62,983 nt of DNA. Origin: Flavobacteriaceae bacterium. Lineage in GTDB: Bacteria > Bacteroidota > Bacteroidia > Flavobacteriales > Flavobacteriaceae. Below the pieces are notes generated by a model. It made no database searches. It worked only from the letters and a program-made list of their open reading frames with translations, and had not been told where the DNA came from. Shown here piece by piece: positions 9,064 through 17,200 of this stretch (position 1 is its first letter; each line of letters opens with the position of its first letter). Made by a program: the position numbers and the translations under genes. The stretch lies in assembly GCA_947464335.1 (NCBI GenBank), contig CANHWG010000007.1, positions 1 to 62,983 of the forward strand, written 5' to 3'.

Positions 9064-11454
9064 ATGAAAAGAATAATCAAAAAAGTGGCAGTTGTTGGAT
9101 CTGGGATTATGGGTTCCGGAATTGCATGCCATTTTGCTAACATCGGATTAGAAGTATTGCTTTTGGATATTATTCCAAATGCACTAACCGAAATCGAAGA
9201 AAAAAAAGGATTAACACTCGAAAGTAAAATCGTTCGCAATCGAATTGTAAACGACCACTTAGCAAACGCTTTAAAGTCAAATCCATCCCCTATTTACAGT
9301 CAAAAGTTTGCTAGCCGAATTTCTACTGGAAATACAACAGATGATATGGCAAAAATTGCCAATTATGATTGGGTTATAGAAGTAGTTATTGAGCGTTTAG
9401 ACATCAAGAAATTAGTGTTTGAACAAATTGACAAATTTAGAAAACCCGGAACACTAGTAACTTCAAACACCTCAGGTATTCCAATCAAATTCATGAGCGA
9501 AGGCAGAAGTGAGGATTTTCAAAAACATTTCTGTGGAACCCATTTTTTCAATCCAGCCCGATATTTAAAACTATTTGAAATCATTCCAGGTCCAAAAACT
9601 TCTACAGAAGTATTGGATTTCTTATTTGACTATGGCTCAAAATATTTAGGAAAAACATCAGTAATTGCAAAAGATACTCCCGCATTTATTGGTAATAGAA
9701 TTGGAATTTTTGGAATTCAAAGTTTGTTTCATTTAGTAAAAGAAATGGGACTAACTGTTGAAGAAGTTGATAAATTAACTGGGCCAGTTATTGGTCGACC
9801 AAAATCGGCTACGTTTAGAACGGTTGATGTTGTTGGCTTGGATACTTTGATTCATGTGGCTAACGGATTATATGATGGTTGCCCAAATGACGAAGCGCAC
9901 GAACTTTTCAAATTACCAGATTTCATCACTAAAATGATGGAAAACAAATGGCTTGGAAGCAAAACCGGTCAAGGATTTTACAAAAAAGAAGGCAAGGAAA
10001 TACTTTCTTTAGATTTAGATACATTAGAATACAGAGCCACTAAAAAAGCATCGTTTGCGACCCTAGAATTAACTAAAACCATCGACAAACCTATTGATCG
10101 TTTCAAAGTTTTAGTGAAAGGCAAAGACAAAGCTGGCGATTTTTACAGAAAAAACTTTGCTGCAATGTTTGCCTATTGTTCCAATCGTATACCTGAAATT
10201 ACCGACGAGTTCTATAAAATTGACGATGCTATGAAAGCGGGTTTTGGTTGGGAAAACGGTCCGTTTGAAATTTGGGATGCCATTGGTGTTGAAAAAGGTA
10301 TTGCCTTAATGCAAGCTGAAGGATTTCAGCCTGCAGCTTGGGTTATAGATATGTTAGCATCTGGAAGTTCCAGTTTTTATTCTATTAAAGAAGGTGCTAC
10401 GTATTTTTATAATATCCCAACTAAATCACAAACAAAAGTACCAGGAAAAGATAGTTTTATTATCCTTAACAATATCCGCGAAAGCAAAAAAGTATGGAGT
10501 AATAGCGGAGCAGTGATTACAAATATTGGTGATGGGATTTTGAATTTAGAATTCCAAAGCAAAATGAATACTATTGGCGGCGATGTTTTAGCTGCCATTA
10601 ATAAAGGAATTGATTTAGCTGAGAAAGAATATAATGGTTTAGTCATAGGAAATCAAGGTGCAAATTTTTCAGTTGGAGCGAATATCGGAATGATATTCAT
10701 GATGGCTGTAGAACAAGAATATGAAGAGTTGAACATGGCAATTAAATATTTTCAAGACACCATAATGCGTGTGCGTTATTCATCAATTCCCGTAATTGTC
10801 GCTCCACATGGAATGACACTTGGTGGAGCTTGCGAAATGAGTATGCATGCTGACCGCGTTGTAGCTGCTGCCGAAAGTTATATTGGATTGGTAGAATTTG
10901 GAGTTGGTGTAATTCCTGGAGGTGGTGGATCTAAAGAAATGGCATTACGTGCTTCTGATTTATTTCATAAAAATGACGTTGAATTGAATGTACTACAAGA
11001 ATATTTCTTAGCGGTTGCTATGGCAAAAGTATCCACATCTGCTTATGAAGCATTTGATTCAGGCGTTTTACAAAAAGGAAAAGATATTGTGGTGGTAAAT
11101 AAGGACCGTCAAATGGCAGTAGCAAAACAAGTTGCTTTACAAATGGCAGAACAAGGATATACGCAACCCATTCAACGCAAAGATGTAAAAGTTTTAGGTA
11201 AACAAGCATTAGGGATGTTCTTAGTGGGAACCGACCAAATGGTAGCCGGAAAATACATCTCAGAACACGATCAAAAAATTGCCAATAAACTGGCTTATGT
11301 AATGGCTGGAGGTGATTTATCCGAACCAACGTTAGTATCTGAACAATACTTGTTGGATATAGAAAGAGAAGCGTTTTTATCGCTTTGCACGGAGAGAAAA
11401 ACTCTTGAAAGAATTCAGTTTATGTTAACCAAGGGGAAACCGTTGAGAAATTAG
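9064..11454 (+). CDS. fadN: 3-hydroxyacyl-CoA dehydrogenase / enoyl-CoA hydratase fusion (FadN type)
   Basis: A 796-residue bifunctional beta-oxidation enzyme that hydrates trans-2-enoyl-CoA and oxidises the 3-hydroxyacyl-CoA with NAD. The N-terminal Rossmann fold carries VGSGIMGSGIA, followed by the dehydrogenase motif HFFNPARYLKLFEIIPG. The C-terminal third is a crotonase fold with NQGANFSVGANI (oxyanion hole), GGACEMSMHADRVVAA and EFGVGVIPGGGGSKE. The dehydrogenase-first order and the length match B. subtilis FadN (about 789 residues) and not E. coli FadB, where the hydratase comes first. Its TAG stop lies inside the left inverted repeat of the S23 element that separates it from fadA. Confidence 0.92.
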   Translation: MKRIIKKVAVVGSGIMGSGIACHFANIGLEVLLLDIIPNALTEIEEKKGLTLESKIVRNRIVNDHLANALKSNPSPIYSQKFASRISTGNTTDDMAKIANYDWVIEVVIERLDIKKLVFEQIDKFRKPGTLVTSNTSGIPIKFMSEGRSEDFQKHFCGTHFFNPARYLKLFEIIPGPKTSTEVLDFLFDYGSKYLGKTSVIAKDTPAFIGNRIGIFGIQSLFHLVKEMGLTVEEVDKLTGPVIGRPKSATFRTVDVVGLDTLIHVANGLYDGCPNDEAHELFKLPDFITKMMENKWLGSKTGQGFYKKEGKEILSLDLDTLEYRATKKASFATLELTKTIDKPIDRFKVLVKGKDKAGDFYRKNFAAMFAYCSNRIPEITDEFYKIDDAMKAGFGWENGPFEIWDAIGVEKGIALMQAEGFQPAAWVIDMLASGSSSFYSIKEGATYFYNIPTKSQTKVPGKDSFIILNNIRESKKVWSNSGAVITNIGDGILNLEFQSKMNTIGGDVLAAINKGIDLAEKEYNGLVIGNQGANFSVGANIGMIFMMAVEQEYEELNMAIKYFQDTIMRVRYSSIPVIVAPHGMTLGGACEMSMHADRVVAAAESYIGLVEFGVGVIPGGGGSKEMALRASDLFHKNDVELNVLQEYFLAVAMAKVSTSAYEAFDSGVLQKGKDIVVVNKDRQMAVAKQVALQMAEQGYTQPIQRKDVKVLGKQALGMFLVGTDQMVAGKYISEHDQKIANKLAYVMAGGDLSEPTLVSEQYLLDIEREAFLSLCTERKTLERIQFMLTKGKPLRN

Positions 11455-11485
11455 TATTAAGACTGAAGTAATAAGTATTAAGACT
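11453..11485 (+). repeat. Left arm of the S23 cassette
   Basis: Two copies of AGTATTAAGACT (11453-11464 and 11474-11485) with a period of 21 bp. The first copy contains the AG of the fadN TAG stop codon. Confidence 0.85.
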
Positions 11486-11491
11486 AAAGAC

Positions 11492-11845
11492 ATGCACAAT
11501 TTCGAGAAATTAAAGATTTGGCAAAAAGCAATGGATATAGCTCTAGAAGTTTATGATATTTCACTGCTTCTTCCAAATGATGAAAAATTCAATTTAATTC
11601 ATCAAATAAAAAAATGTGCTGTATCTATTCCGTCAAATATTGCTGAAGGTTCAGGAAGAAATCATAATAAAGAATTTATTCAATTTTTAGGAATAGCTAA
11701 TGGTTCAACATTTGAATTAATAACGCAGTTAATACTTGCTAAAAGATTAAAATTAATAGAAGAGAAAACAATACAACCAATCATTAATCAATTGGTTGAA
11801 GTTTCAAATATGAATTTCTCATTTCAAAAAAAATTAAACACATAA
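11492..11845 (+). CDS. Four-helix-bundle protein of the S23 (23S rRNA intervening sequence) family
   Basis: A 117-residue all-helical protein with the family signature: an N-terminal HNFEKLKIWQKAMDIA, then SIPSNIAEGSGRN and FIQFLGIANGSTFEL. Homologues form pentameric four-helix bundles. They occur inside intervening sequences of 23S rRNA genes and are related to the Avd accessory protein of diversity-generating retroelements. The biochemical role of free-standing copies is unknown. Here it sits on the sense strand between fadN and fadA inside inverted repeats. There is no obvious functional link to fatty-acid oxidation, which suggests insertion into the operon. The start is the only ATG near the conserved N-terminus, 6 nt after the left arm. 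Confidence 0.88.
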   Translation: MHNFEKLKIWQKAMDIALEVYDISLLLPNDEKFNLIHQIKKCAVSIPSNIAEGSGRNHNKEFIQFLGIANGSTFELITQLILAKRLKLIEEKTIQPIINQLVEVSNMNFSFQKKLNT

Positions 11846-11860
11846 ATAAAACGATTGCCA

Positions 11861-11893
11861 AGTCTTAATACTTAATACTACAATCTTAATACT
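11861..11893 (-). repeat. Right arm of the S23 cassette (inverted)
   Basis: AGTCTTAATACT at 11861-11872 is the exact reverse complement of the left word. A second copy at 11882-11893 (AATCTTAATACT) differs by one base and keeps the 21-bp period. Confidence 0.85.
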
Positions 11894-11899
11894 TTAAAT

Positions 11900-13081
11900 A
11901 TGAAAACAGCTTATATAGTAAAAGCATACAGAACCGCCGTTGGTAAAGCACCAAAAGGCGTATTTAGATTTAAAAGACCTGATGAGCTAGCTGCTGAAAC
12001 AATTGAGTTTATGATGGCTCAATTACCTGATTTCGACAAATCAAGAATTGATGATGTTATGGTTGGAAACGCTATGCCAGAAGCAGAACAAGGATTGAAC
12101 GTGGCAAGATTAATTTCCTTAATGGGATTAAAAGTAACCGATGTTCCTGGAGTTACTGTAAATAGATATTGTGCCTCTGGATTGGAAACCATCGGAATGG
12201 CTACGGCTAAAATACAAAGTGGTATGGCTGATTGTATTATTGCTGGTGGTGCCGAAAGTATGAGTTTTATCCCAATGGGTGGATACAAACCTACTCCAGA
12301 TTATGCTGTGGCTGCAGCTGGAAACGAAGATTACTATTGGGGAATGGGATTAACAGCCGAAGCAGTTGCCAAACAATTTAACGTTTCTCGCGAAGACCAA
12401 GATGAATTTGCCTATAATTCGCACAGAAAAGCTTTGCAAGCGCAAGTCGAAGGCAAATTTGACAATCAAATTGTTCCAATTAAAGTAGAACAAACCTTCA
12501 TTAATGAAAATGGAAAAAAAGAAACCAAATCGTATACGGTAACCAAAGATGAAGGTCCAAGAGCCGACACTAATGCAGCCGCTTTAGGCAAACTAAAACC
12601 AGTGTTTGCGGCCGATGGTAGTGTAACTGCTGGTAATGCTTCACAAATGAGTGACGGAGCCGCTTTTGTTTTAATTATGAGTGAAGAAATGGTAAAAGAA
12701 CTCAACCTCACTCCTATTGCCCGAATGGTAAGTTATGCTGCAGCTGGAGTAGAACCAAGAATCATGGGCATTGGACCTGTAAAAGCCATTCCAAAAGCAT
12801 TAAAACAAGCGGGATTAACATTGAATGATATAAATTTAATTGAATTAAACGAAGCATTTGCTTCACAGGCCTTAGCGGTAACTCGTGAGTTAGGCATTAA
12901 TCCAGAGATCATCAATGTAAATGGCGGCGCTATTGCTTTAGGACATCCGCTAGGTTGTACTGGTGCAAAACTATCGGTTCAACTTTTTGATGAAATGAAA
13001 CGCCGTGGGGATAAATATGGAATTGTTTCTATGTGTGTGGGAACTGGGCAAGGTGCTGCTGGAGTTTATGAGTTGTTATAA
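11900..13081 (+). CDS. fadA: Acetyl-CoA acyltransferase (3-ketoacyl-CoA thiolase)
   Basis: A 393-residue thiolase that performs the last step of beta-oxidation, cleaving 3-ketoacyl-CoA with CoA to acetyl-CoA and a shortened acyl-CoA. The nucleophilic cysteine is in NRYCASGLE (C91). The C-terminal catalytic motifs are GHPLGCTGAK (H349) and CVGTGQG (C379), and length is typical. The ATG lies 6 nt beyond the right arm of the S23 cassette, so its leader is largely repeat sequence. It follows fadN in the operon and is separated from fadE by a palindromic element. Confidence 0.95.
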   Translation: MKTAYIVKAYRTAVGKAPKGVFRFKRPDELAAETIEFMMAQLPDFDKSRIDDVMVGNAMPEAEQGLNVARLISLMGLKVTDVPGVTVNRYCASGLETIGMATAKIQSGMADCIIAGGAESMSFIPMGGYKPTPDYAVAAAGNEDYYWGMGLTAEAVAKQFNVSREDQDEFAYNSHRKALQAQVEGKFDNQIVPIKVEQTFINENGKKETKSYTVTKDEGPRADTNAAALGKLKPVFAADGSVTAGNASQMSDGAAFVLIMSEEMVKELNLTPIARMVSYAAAGVEPRIMGIGPVKAIPKALKQAGLTLNDINLIELNEAFASQALAVTRELGINPEIINVNGGAIALGHPLGCTGAKLSVQLFDEMKRRGDKYGIVSMCVGTGQGAAGVYELL

Positions 13082-13103
13082 ATCATAAAGATTTCTCCAT
13101 TTT

Positions 13104-13180
13104 TTGTCATTCCGACGAAGGAGGAATCTCATAATAATGAGGAATAGTTTAATGGGATTCCTCCTTCGTCGGAATGACAA
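13104..13180. repeat. REP-like palindrome with perfect 25-bp arms
   Basis: The left arm 13104-13128 (TTGTCATTCCGACGAAGGAG then GAATC) is the exact reverse complement of 13156-13180, with a 27-nt AT-rich spacer. A related imperfect copy is at 59764-59836. It lies inside the operon between fadA and fadE and would form a strong mRNA hairpin, so it could attenuate or protect the transcript. No U-tract follows it, so it is not a classical terminator. Confidence 0.85.
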
Positions 13181-13216
13181 GATTGAGTATATAATTATCA
13201 TCTAAATTATAAAAAA

Positions 13217-15007
13217 ATGAGCGATATAACAAGAGGAGGACAATTCCTCGTAAAAGAAACAAAATGTGAAGATATCTTCACGCCAGAAGATTTCTCTGAA
13301 GAGCAAATCATGATGCGCGATTCTGTTAAAGAATTCGTTGACAAAGAAATTTGGCCTTATAAAGACCGATTCGAAAAGAAAGATTTTGCCTTTACCGAAG
13401 AAGTAATGCGTAAAGCTGGTGACATGGGCTTTCTGAGTGTAGCCGTTCCGGAAGCGTATGGTGGAATGGGAATGGGATTCGTAGACACATGCCTAGTTTG
13501 CGACTATATTTCAGGCGCTACAGGTTCTTTTTCAACCGCTTTTGGCGCACATACCGGAATTGGAACTATGCCAATTACGCTATACGGAACCGAAGAACAA
13601 AAACAAAAATACGTTCCTAAATTGGCTTCTGGCGAATGGTTTGGCGCTTATTGTTTGACTGAACCTGGTGCGGGTTCAGATGCCAACTCTGGCAAAACGA
13701 AAGCAGTTTTGTCGACTGATGGAAAGACGTACAGCATTACGGGAGGAAAAATGTGGATTTCTAATGCTGGTTTTTGCTCCTTATTTATAGTTTTCGCTCG
13801 TATAGAAGAGGATAAAAACATTACCGGTTTCATTATTGAAAATGACCCAAGTAACGGAATAACGATGAACGAAGAGGAACATAAATTAGGTATTCGTGCA
13901 TCATCAACGCGCCAAGTGTTCTTTAACGAAACTAAAGTTCCTGTCGAAAATATGTTGGCAGGGCGTGGTGAAGGATTTAAAATTGCCATGAATGCTTTGA
14001 ATGTAGGTCGTATCAAATTGGCTGCTGCTTGTTTGGATGCACAACGTAGAGTAACATCTAATGCGGTAAATTATGCTAATGAAAGAATTCAGTTTAATGT
14101 TCCGATTTCTAGTTTTGGAGCTATTCGCTATAAATTAGCCGAAATGGCTACCTCTGCCTATGCTGGAGAAAGTGCTACGTATCGTGCAGCAAAAGACATC
14201 GAAACCAGAATTAAATTGCGTGAAGCAGAAGGCACTTCGCATCAAGAAGCTGAATTGAAAGGTGTTGAAGAATTTGCTATTGAATGTTCTATTCTAAAAG
14301 TAGCCGTTTCTGAAGATGTTCAAAATTGTGCTGACGAAGGAATACAGATTTATGGCGGAATGGGATTCTCAGAAGACACTCCAATGGAAAGTGCTTGGCG
14401 TGATGCTCGTATTGCCCGAATTTATGAAGGTACGAATGAAATCAACCGAATGTTGTCTGTTGGGATGTTAATCAAAAAAGCCATGAAAGGTCATGTTGAT
14501 TTATTGGGTCCCGCTTCAAAAGTGCAGGAAGAATTAATGGGAATACCTTCTTTTGACACTCCAGATTATTCTGAATTATTTTCGGAAGAAAAAGAGTTAA
14601 TTGGCAAATTGAAAAAAGCTTTCTTAATGGTTGCCGGTGGTGCCGTTCAAAAATATGGTCCAAATTTAGAAGATCACCAACAATTGTTGACGGCTGCAGC
14701 TGATATTTTAATTGAAATATATATGGCTGAAAGTACGGTGTTACGTACAGAAAAATTAGCTAAAAAAGAAGGTGAAGAAAATGTAAAAGAGCAAATTGCG
14801 ATGGCTAAATTATACCTATACAAAGCAGTAGATGTGGTCACTCAAAAAGGAAAAGAAAGTATTATTTCATTTGCCGAAGGCGATGAACAACGCATGATGC
14901 TCATGGGATTACGTCGATTTACCAAATACACCAATATGCCTAATATTGTAGGATTGAGAGAAACAATTACTACAAAATTAGTGGCAGAAAATAGTTATTG
15001 TTTTTAG
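13217..15007 (+). CDS. fadE: Acyl-CoA dehydrogenase with C-terminal extension (FadE, Bacillus type)
   Basis: A 596-residue FAD enzyme that introduces the 2,3 double bond in the first step of beta-oxidation. Standard motifs are visible: CLTEPGAGSDA and WISNAG for flavin and substrate binding, GGMGFSEDTPMESAWRDARI, then the catalytic YEGTNEINR glutamate near residue 400. About 180 further helical residues extend beyond the classical short-chain enzyme, a size close to B. subtilis FadE (594). Last gene of the fad operon, followed by a hairpin terminator. Confidence 0.93.
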   Translation: MSDITRGGQFLVKETKCEDIFTPEDFSEEQIMMRDSVKEFVDKEIWPYKDRFEKKDFAFTEEVMRKAGDMGFLSVAVPEAYGGMGMGFVDTCLVCDYISGATGSFSTAFGAHTGIGTMPITLYGTEEQKQKYVPKLASGEWFGAYCLTEPGAGSDANSGKTKAVLSTDGKTYSITGGKMWISNAGFCSLFIVFARIEEDKNITGFIIENDPSNGITMNEEEHKLGIRASSTRQVFFNETKVPVENMLAGRGEGFKIAMNALNVGRIKLAAACLDAQRRVTSNAVNYANERIQFNVPISSFGAIRYKLAEMATSAYAGESATYRAAKDIETRIKLREAEGTSHQEAELKGVEEFAIECSILKVAVSEDVQNCADEGIQIYGGMGFSEDTPMESAWRDARIARIYEGTNEINRMLSVGMLIKKAMKGHVDLLGPASKVQEELMGIPSFDTPDYSELFSEEKELIGKLKKAFLMVAGGAVQKYGPNLEDHQQLLTAAADILIEIYMAESTVLRTEKLAKKEGEENVKEQIAMAKLYLYKAVDVVTQKGKESIISFAEGDEQRMMLMGLRRFTKYTNMPNIVGLRETITTKLVAENSYCF

Positions 15008-15033
15008 TTAAATTAAATTAATTGTTAAAAATG

Positions 15034-15058
15034 AAGAGCACCTTAGTAAGGTGCTCTT
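15034..15058 (+). terminator. Hairpin after fadE
   Basis: AAGAGCACCTT and AAGGTGCTCTT form a perfect 11-bp stem with a 3-nt loop, 26 nt after the fadE stop. The following sequence is only moderately U-rich. It marks the probable end of the fad operon. Confidence 0.7.
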
Positions 15059-15144
15059 CTAATTATATCATAAATAACCATTTAGTAACATCATTAAAAA
15101 TAAATAAATAACTTCATTGCATTAATTTTACTAAAACTTTAGTG

Positions 15145-15309
15145 ATGAAAACCAATTGGATAGTTATCGGGATTGTTCTCTTTTTTGCAATTATACTTGT
15201 TTTTTTATTAATTCGAAAAAATCGCAAAGACGAAAAAGAAGTAGTGGAACATTTCAATGAAGAAGCATCTATTTTTCCAGAGGAAGATTCAGAAGCAAAT
15301 GATGTTTGA
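15145..15309 (+). CDS. Small single-pass membrane protein, 54 residues
   Basis: An ATG at 15145 opens a 54-codon frame: a short polar N-terminus (MKTNW), one hydrophobic helix of about 20 residues (IVIGIVLFFAIILVFLLI), then a basic stop-transfer (RKNRKDEK) and an acidic tail. This is the usual layout of small inner-membrane proteins with the tail in the cytoplasm. No family recognised. The next gene has its own -7 box just downstream of this stop. Hypothetical. Confidence 0.55.
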   Translation: MKTNWIVIGIVLFFAIILVFLLIRKNRKDEKEVVEHFNEEASIFPEEDSEANDV

Positions 15310-15315
15310 AATTTC

Positions 15316-15323
15316 TATATTTG
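15316..15323 (+). promoter_or_regulatory. -7 box of the 15344 gene
   Basis: TATATTTG matches TAnnTTTG exactly, 21 nt before the ATG at 15344. It supports that start over the longer upstream frame. Confidence 0.5.
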
Positions 15324-15343
15324 CTTTTTTTAATACATACTAT

Positions 15344-15757
15344 ATGAAATTTTTTAAAACTATCCTTTTCGGGATTTTAGTATCATTAAGTACACAATTT
15401 ACATTGGCACAAAAAATTAAAGTTAAAGACAACATCGCTTACGTTGATGAAAAGCCATATGTAAAAGTGAGTGACTGTGGGATGTTTAAAGAAGAATGTT
15501 CTATTAGCAATTTGGAGGGAAAAGAAATTATTTTTGTAAATAATCTTAAAGATCCAAGAAGACCTGGCACCTACTTTCGGGTCGTATTCATAGGATTAAA
15601 TACCACTATCGAAATCAAACAAACTATGAAGCCATTATTAGAAACTTTGTATGCAAACAAAGCTATTGGTGAAGATGGTACATTGATTCCAGAAAATGTA
15701 AAAATTCTTTCTGAAAAATATGGTAATCGCATTTCTATAAAAGAGAACGAAGACTAA
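15344..15757 (+). CDS. Secreted protein of unknown function, 137 residues
   Basis: The start at 15344 gives a signal peptide (MKFFKTILFGILVSL..., cleaved after TLAQ) and a mature domain of about 115 residues. An earlier in-frame ATG at 15257 lies inside the preceding small gene and upstream of the promoter box, so it is rejected. The mature part starts KIKVKDNIAYVDEKPYVKV and has two cysteines (CGMFKEEC) that may form a disulfide. No domain recognised. It converges with the phosphodiesterase gene and overlaps it by 4 bp. Confidence 0.7.
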   Translation: MKFFKTILFGILVSLSTQFTLAQKIKVKDNIAYVDEKPYVKVSDCGMFKEECSISNLEGKEIIFVNNLKDPRRPGTYFRVVFIGLNTTIEIKQTMKPLLETLYANKAIGEDGTLIPENVKILSEKYGNRISIKENED

Positions 15758-16251
15758 CCTCTTTTTCCTAACTCAATAATCTCTAAGTTCTGAATTTTAT
15801 CGCCCTCAATTTCAAAACGCAACATGGTTCTGACTTGATGAAATCCATGAATTCCGGCGGCACCCGGATTCATATGCAACAACCCCAGTTTTTTATCAAA
15901 CTGCACTTTTAAAATATGCGAATGTCCACAAATAAATAATTTTGGAGGATTCATCTGTATTTCTTCTCTAATATTTTGATTGTATTTACCTGGATAACCA
16001 CCAATATGAGTAATCCAAACAACAACCTCTTCACAAAAAAAACGATTGTGCAACGGAAACTCCAGTCTTGCTTTATCATCGTCTATATTGCCATAAACTC
16101 CTCGCAAGGGTTTTATTGATTTTAAAGTATCTGTTACCTTCAAATCGCCAATATCACCTGCATGCCAAACTTCATCAGCCTGTTCAACATATTTCAGGAT
16201 TTTATCATCAATATGACTGTGCGTATCCGAAAGTAATAAGATTTTTTTCAT
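15754..16251 (-). CDS. YfcE/MJ0936-type metallophosphodiesterase
   Basis: A 165-residue calcineurin-fold phosphoesterase. The metal ligands are all present: SDTHSH (D9, H11), AGDIGD (D33), GN (N55), THIGG (H82) and GHSH (H110, H112). Members hydrolyse phosphodiesters with Mn or Ni, but the physiological substrate of YfcE-like proteins is generally not known. It has its own promoter and stands alone on the minus strand, divergent from truA. Confidence 0.9.
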   Translation of the reverse strand: MKKILLLSDTHSHIDDKILKYVEQADEVWHAGDIGDLKVTDTLKSIKPLRGVYGNIDDDKARLEFPLHNRFFCEEVVVWITHIGGYPGKYNQNIREEIQMNPPKLFICGHSHILKVQFDKKLGLLHMNPGAAGIHGFHQVRTMLRFEIEGDKIQNLEIIELGKRG

Positions 16252-16289
16252 TTATGCTGAATTTGTTTCAGTATCTAAATTATAGTGGG

Positions 16290-16297
16290 CAAATTTA
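16290..16297 (-). promoter_or_regulatory. -7 box of the phosphodiesterase gene
   Basis: The minus strand reads TAAATTTG, an exact TAnnTTTG match 38 nt upstream of the ATG at 16251. Confidence 0.5.
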
Positions 16298-16335
16298 TAT
16301 TAATTTTTTAAGCTTTTCCCAACATAAATTATTTG

Positions 16336-16343
16336 TAAATTTG
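16336..16343 (+). promoter_or_regulatory. -7 box upstream of truA
   Basis: TAAATTTG on the plus strand, divergent from the box at 16290-16297, about 73 nt before the truA start. Confidence 0.45.
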
Positions 16344-16383
16344 TCGAAATAATTAGTTCTCTGGGCACTTTTCAGCAAATTTC

Positions 16384-16416
16384 TGAACATTAAACATTGA
16401 ACACTGTACATTACAA
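16384..16416 (+). repeat. Short word-repeat leader before truA
   Basis: The leader reads as jittered repeats of ACATT and GAACA words (TGAACATTAAACATTGAACA and onwards to CTGTACATTACA) right up to the start codon. Similar word arrays precede other starts in this window (iaaA, mazG, the 53612 gene). Confidence 0.35.
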
Positions 16417-17154
16417 TTGAGATATTTTATCGAATTAGCATATAAAGGAACAAACTATCATGGTTGGCAAATACAACCAGATGCTATTTCTGTTCAAGAA
16501 ACAATCAATAAAGCTTTATCAATACTACTTAATTCAACCATTGATATTGTTGGAGCAGGTAGAACTGACACTGGCGTCCATGCCAAACAAATGTTTGCCC
16601 ATTTTGATTATGAAAATGAGATAGATTCTCATCAATTCATTCACAAACTCAATTCCTTTTTACCCAAAGACATTGTAATTTATACTATTCATAAGGTTAG
16701 CAATGAAAGCCATGCTCGTTTTGATGCTACTAAAAGAACTTATCAATACCATATTCATACTAAGAAAGACGCTTTTGACAATGAAGGAAGTTATCAATTT
16801 AATCTACCGTTGAATTTGGATAAAATGAATAAAGCTTGTAGTATTCTTTTTAAACACAATGATTTTGAATGTTTTTCTAAAGTAAATACCGATGTCCGAA
16901 CATTTAACTGTGCCATTTTTGAAGCAAATTGGAAAAGGAACGAAAACAAATTAGTATTTACCATCAGTGCCGATCGATTTTTACGAAATATGGTGCGCGC
17001 TATTGTGGGAACAATGATTTCTGTTGGAACCGATAAAATAAGCTTAACCGATTTTGAAAAAATAATTGAAAGTAAAGACCGAAGCCAAGCAGGATTTTCG
17101 GTACCAGCACACGGATTATATTTGACAAAAATTGAATACGAGTATATCAAATAA
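16417..17154 (+). CDS. truA: tRNA pseudouridine(38-40) synthase
   Basis: A 245-residue TruA that isomerises U38-U40 in tRNA anticodon stems. The catalytic aspartate is D51 in AGRTDTGVHA. The N-terminus RYFIELAYKGTNYHGWQIQ and C-terminal FLRNMVRAIVGT are canonical. The start codon appears to be TTG at 16417, because the conserved N-terminus begins there and no ATG is near. The gene may head a run with the exporter 46 nt downstream. Confidence 0.95.
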   Translation: MRYFIELAYKGTNYHGWQIQPDAISVQETINKALSILLNSTIDIVGAGRTDTGVHAKQMFAHFDYENEIDSHQFIHKLNSFLPKDIVIYTIHKVSNESHARFDATKRTYQYHIHTKKDAFDNEGSYQFNLPLNLDKMNKACSILFKHNDFECFSKVNTDVRTFNCAIFEANWKRNENKLVFTISADRFLRNMVRAIVGTMISVGTDKISLTDFEKIIESKDRSQAGFSVPAHGLYLTKIEYEYIK

Positions 17155-17170
17155 CTTTAAATTAATTTAG

Positions 17171-17198
17171 GAACAGATTGCTTCGTTCCTCGCAATGA
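17171..17198. repeat. REP-like fragment at the exporter start
   Basis: AGATTGCTTCGTTCCTCGCA followed by ATGA is a small imperfect palindrome (ATTGC...GCAAT) of the kind seen in Bacteroidota intergenic REP sequences. It contains the ATG at 17195 that would otherwise be read as the exporter start. Confidence 0.45.
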
Positions 17199-17200
17199 AT

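Larger units (their letters stand above)
11453..11893. mobile_element. S23/four-helix-bundle gene cassette bounded by 33-bp inverted repeats
   Basis: A 441-bp unit lies between fadN and fadA. The left arm (11453-11485) and the inverted right arm (11861-11893) match at 30 of 33 positions. Each arm is itself two copies of an AGTATTAAGACT word spaced 21 bp apart. The arms enclose almost nothing but one complete gene (11492-11845). The left arm overlaps the fadN stop codon, and the right arm ends 6 nt before the fadA ATG. In the polycistronic mRNA the arms could pair into one long stem with the gene in the loop, the layout of intervening sequences in 23S rRNA of Leptospira and Coxiella. No target-site duplication is evident. 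Mobility is inferred. Confidence 0.6.

Noticed and set aside
11453..11893. Interpretation of the S23 region as part of a diversity-generating retroelement
   Set aside because: No reverse transcriptase, template repeat or variable repeat is present nearby; only the Avd-like fold relationship of S23 proteins points that way.
13104..13180. Rho-independent terminator between fadA and fadE
   Set aside because: The stem is long but no U-tract follows, and the same arms recur elsewhere, so it is treated as a REP-like element.
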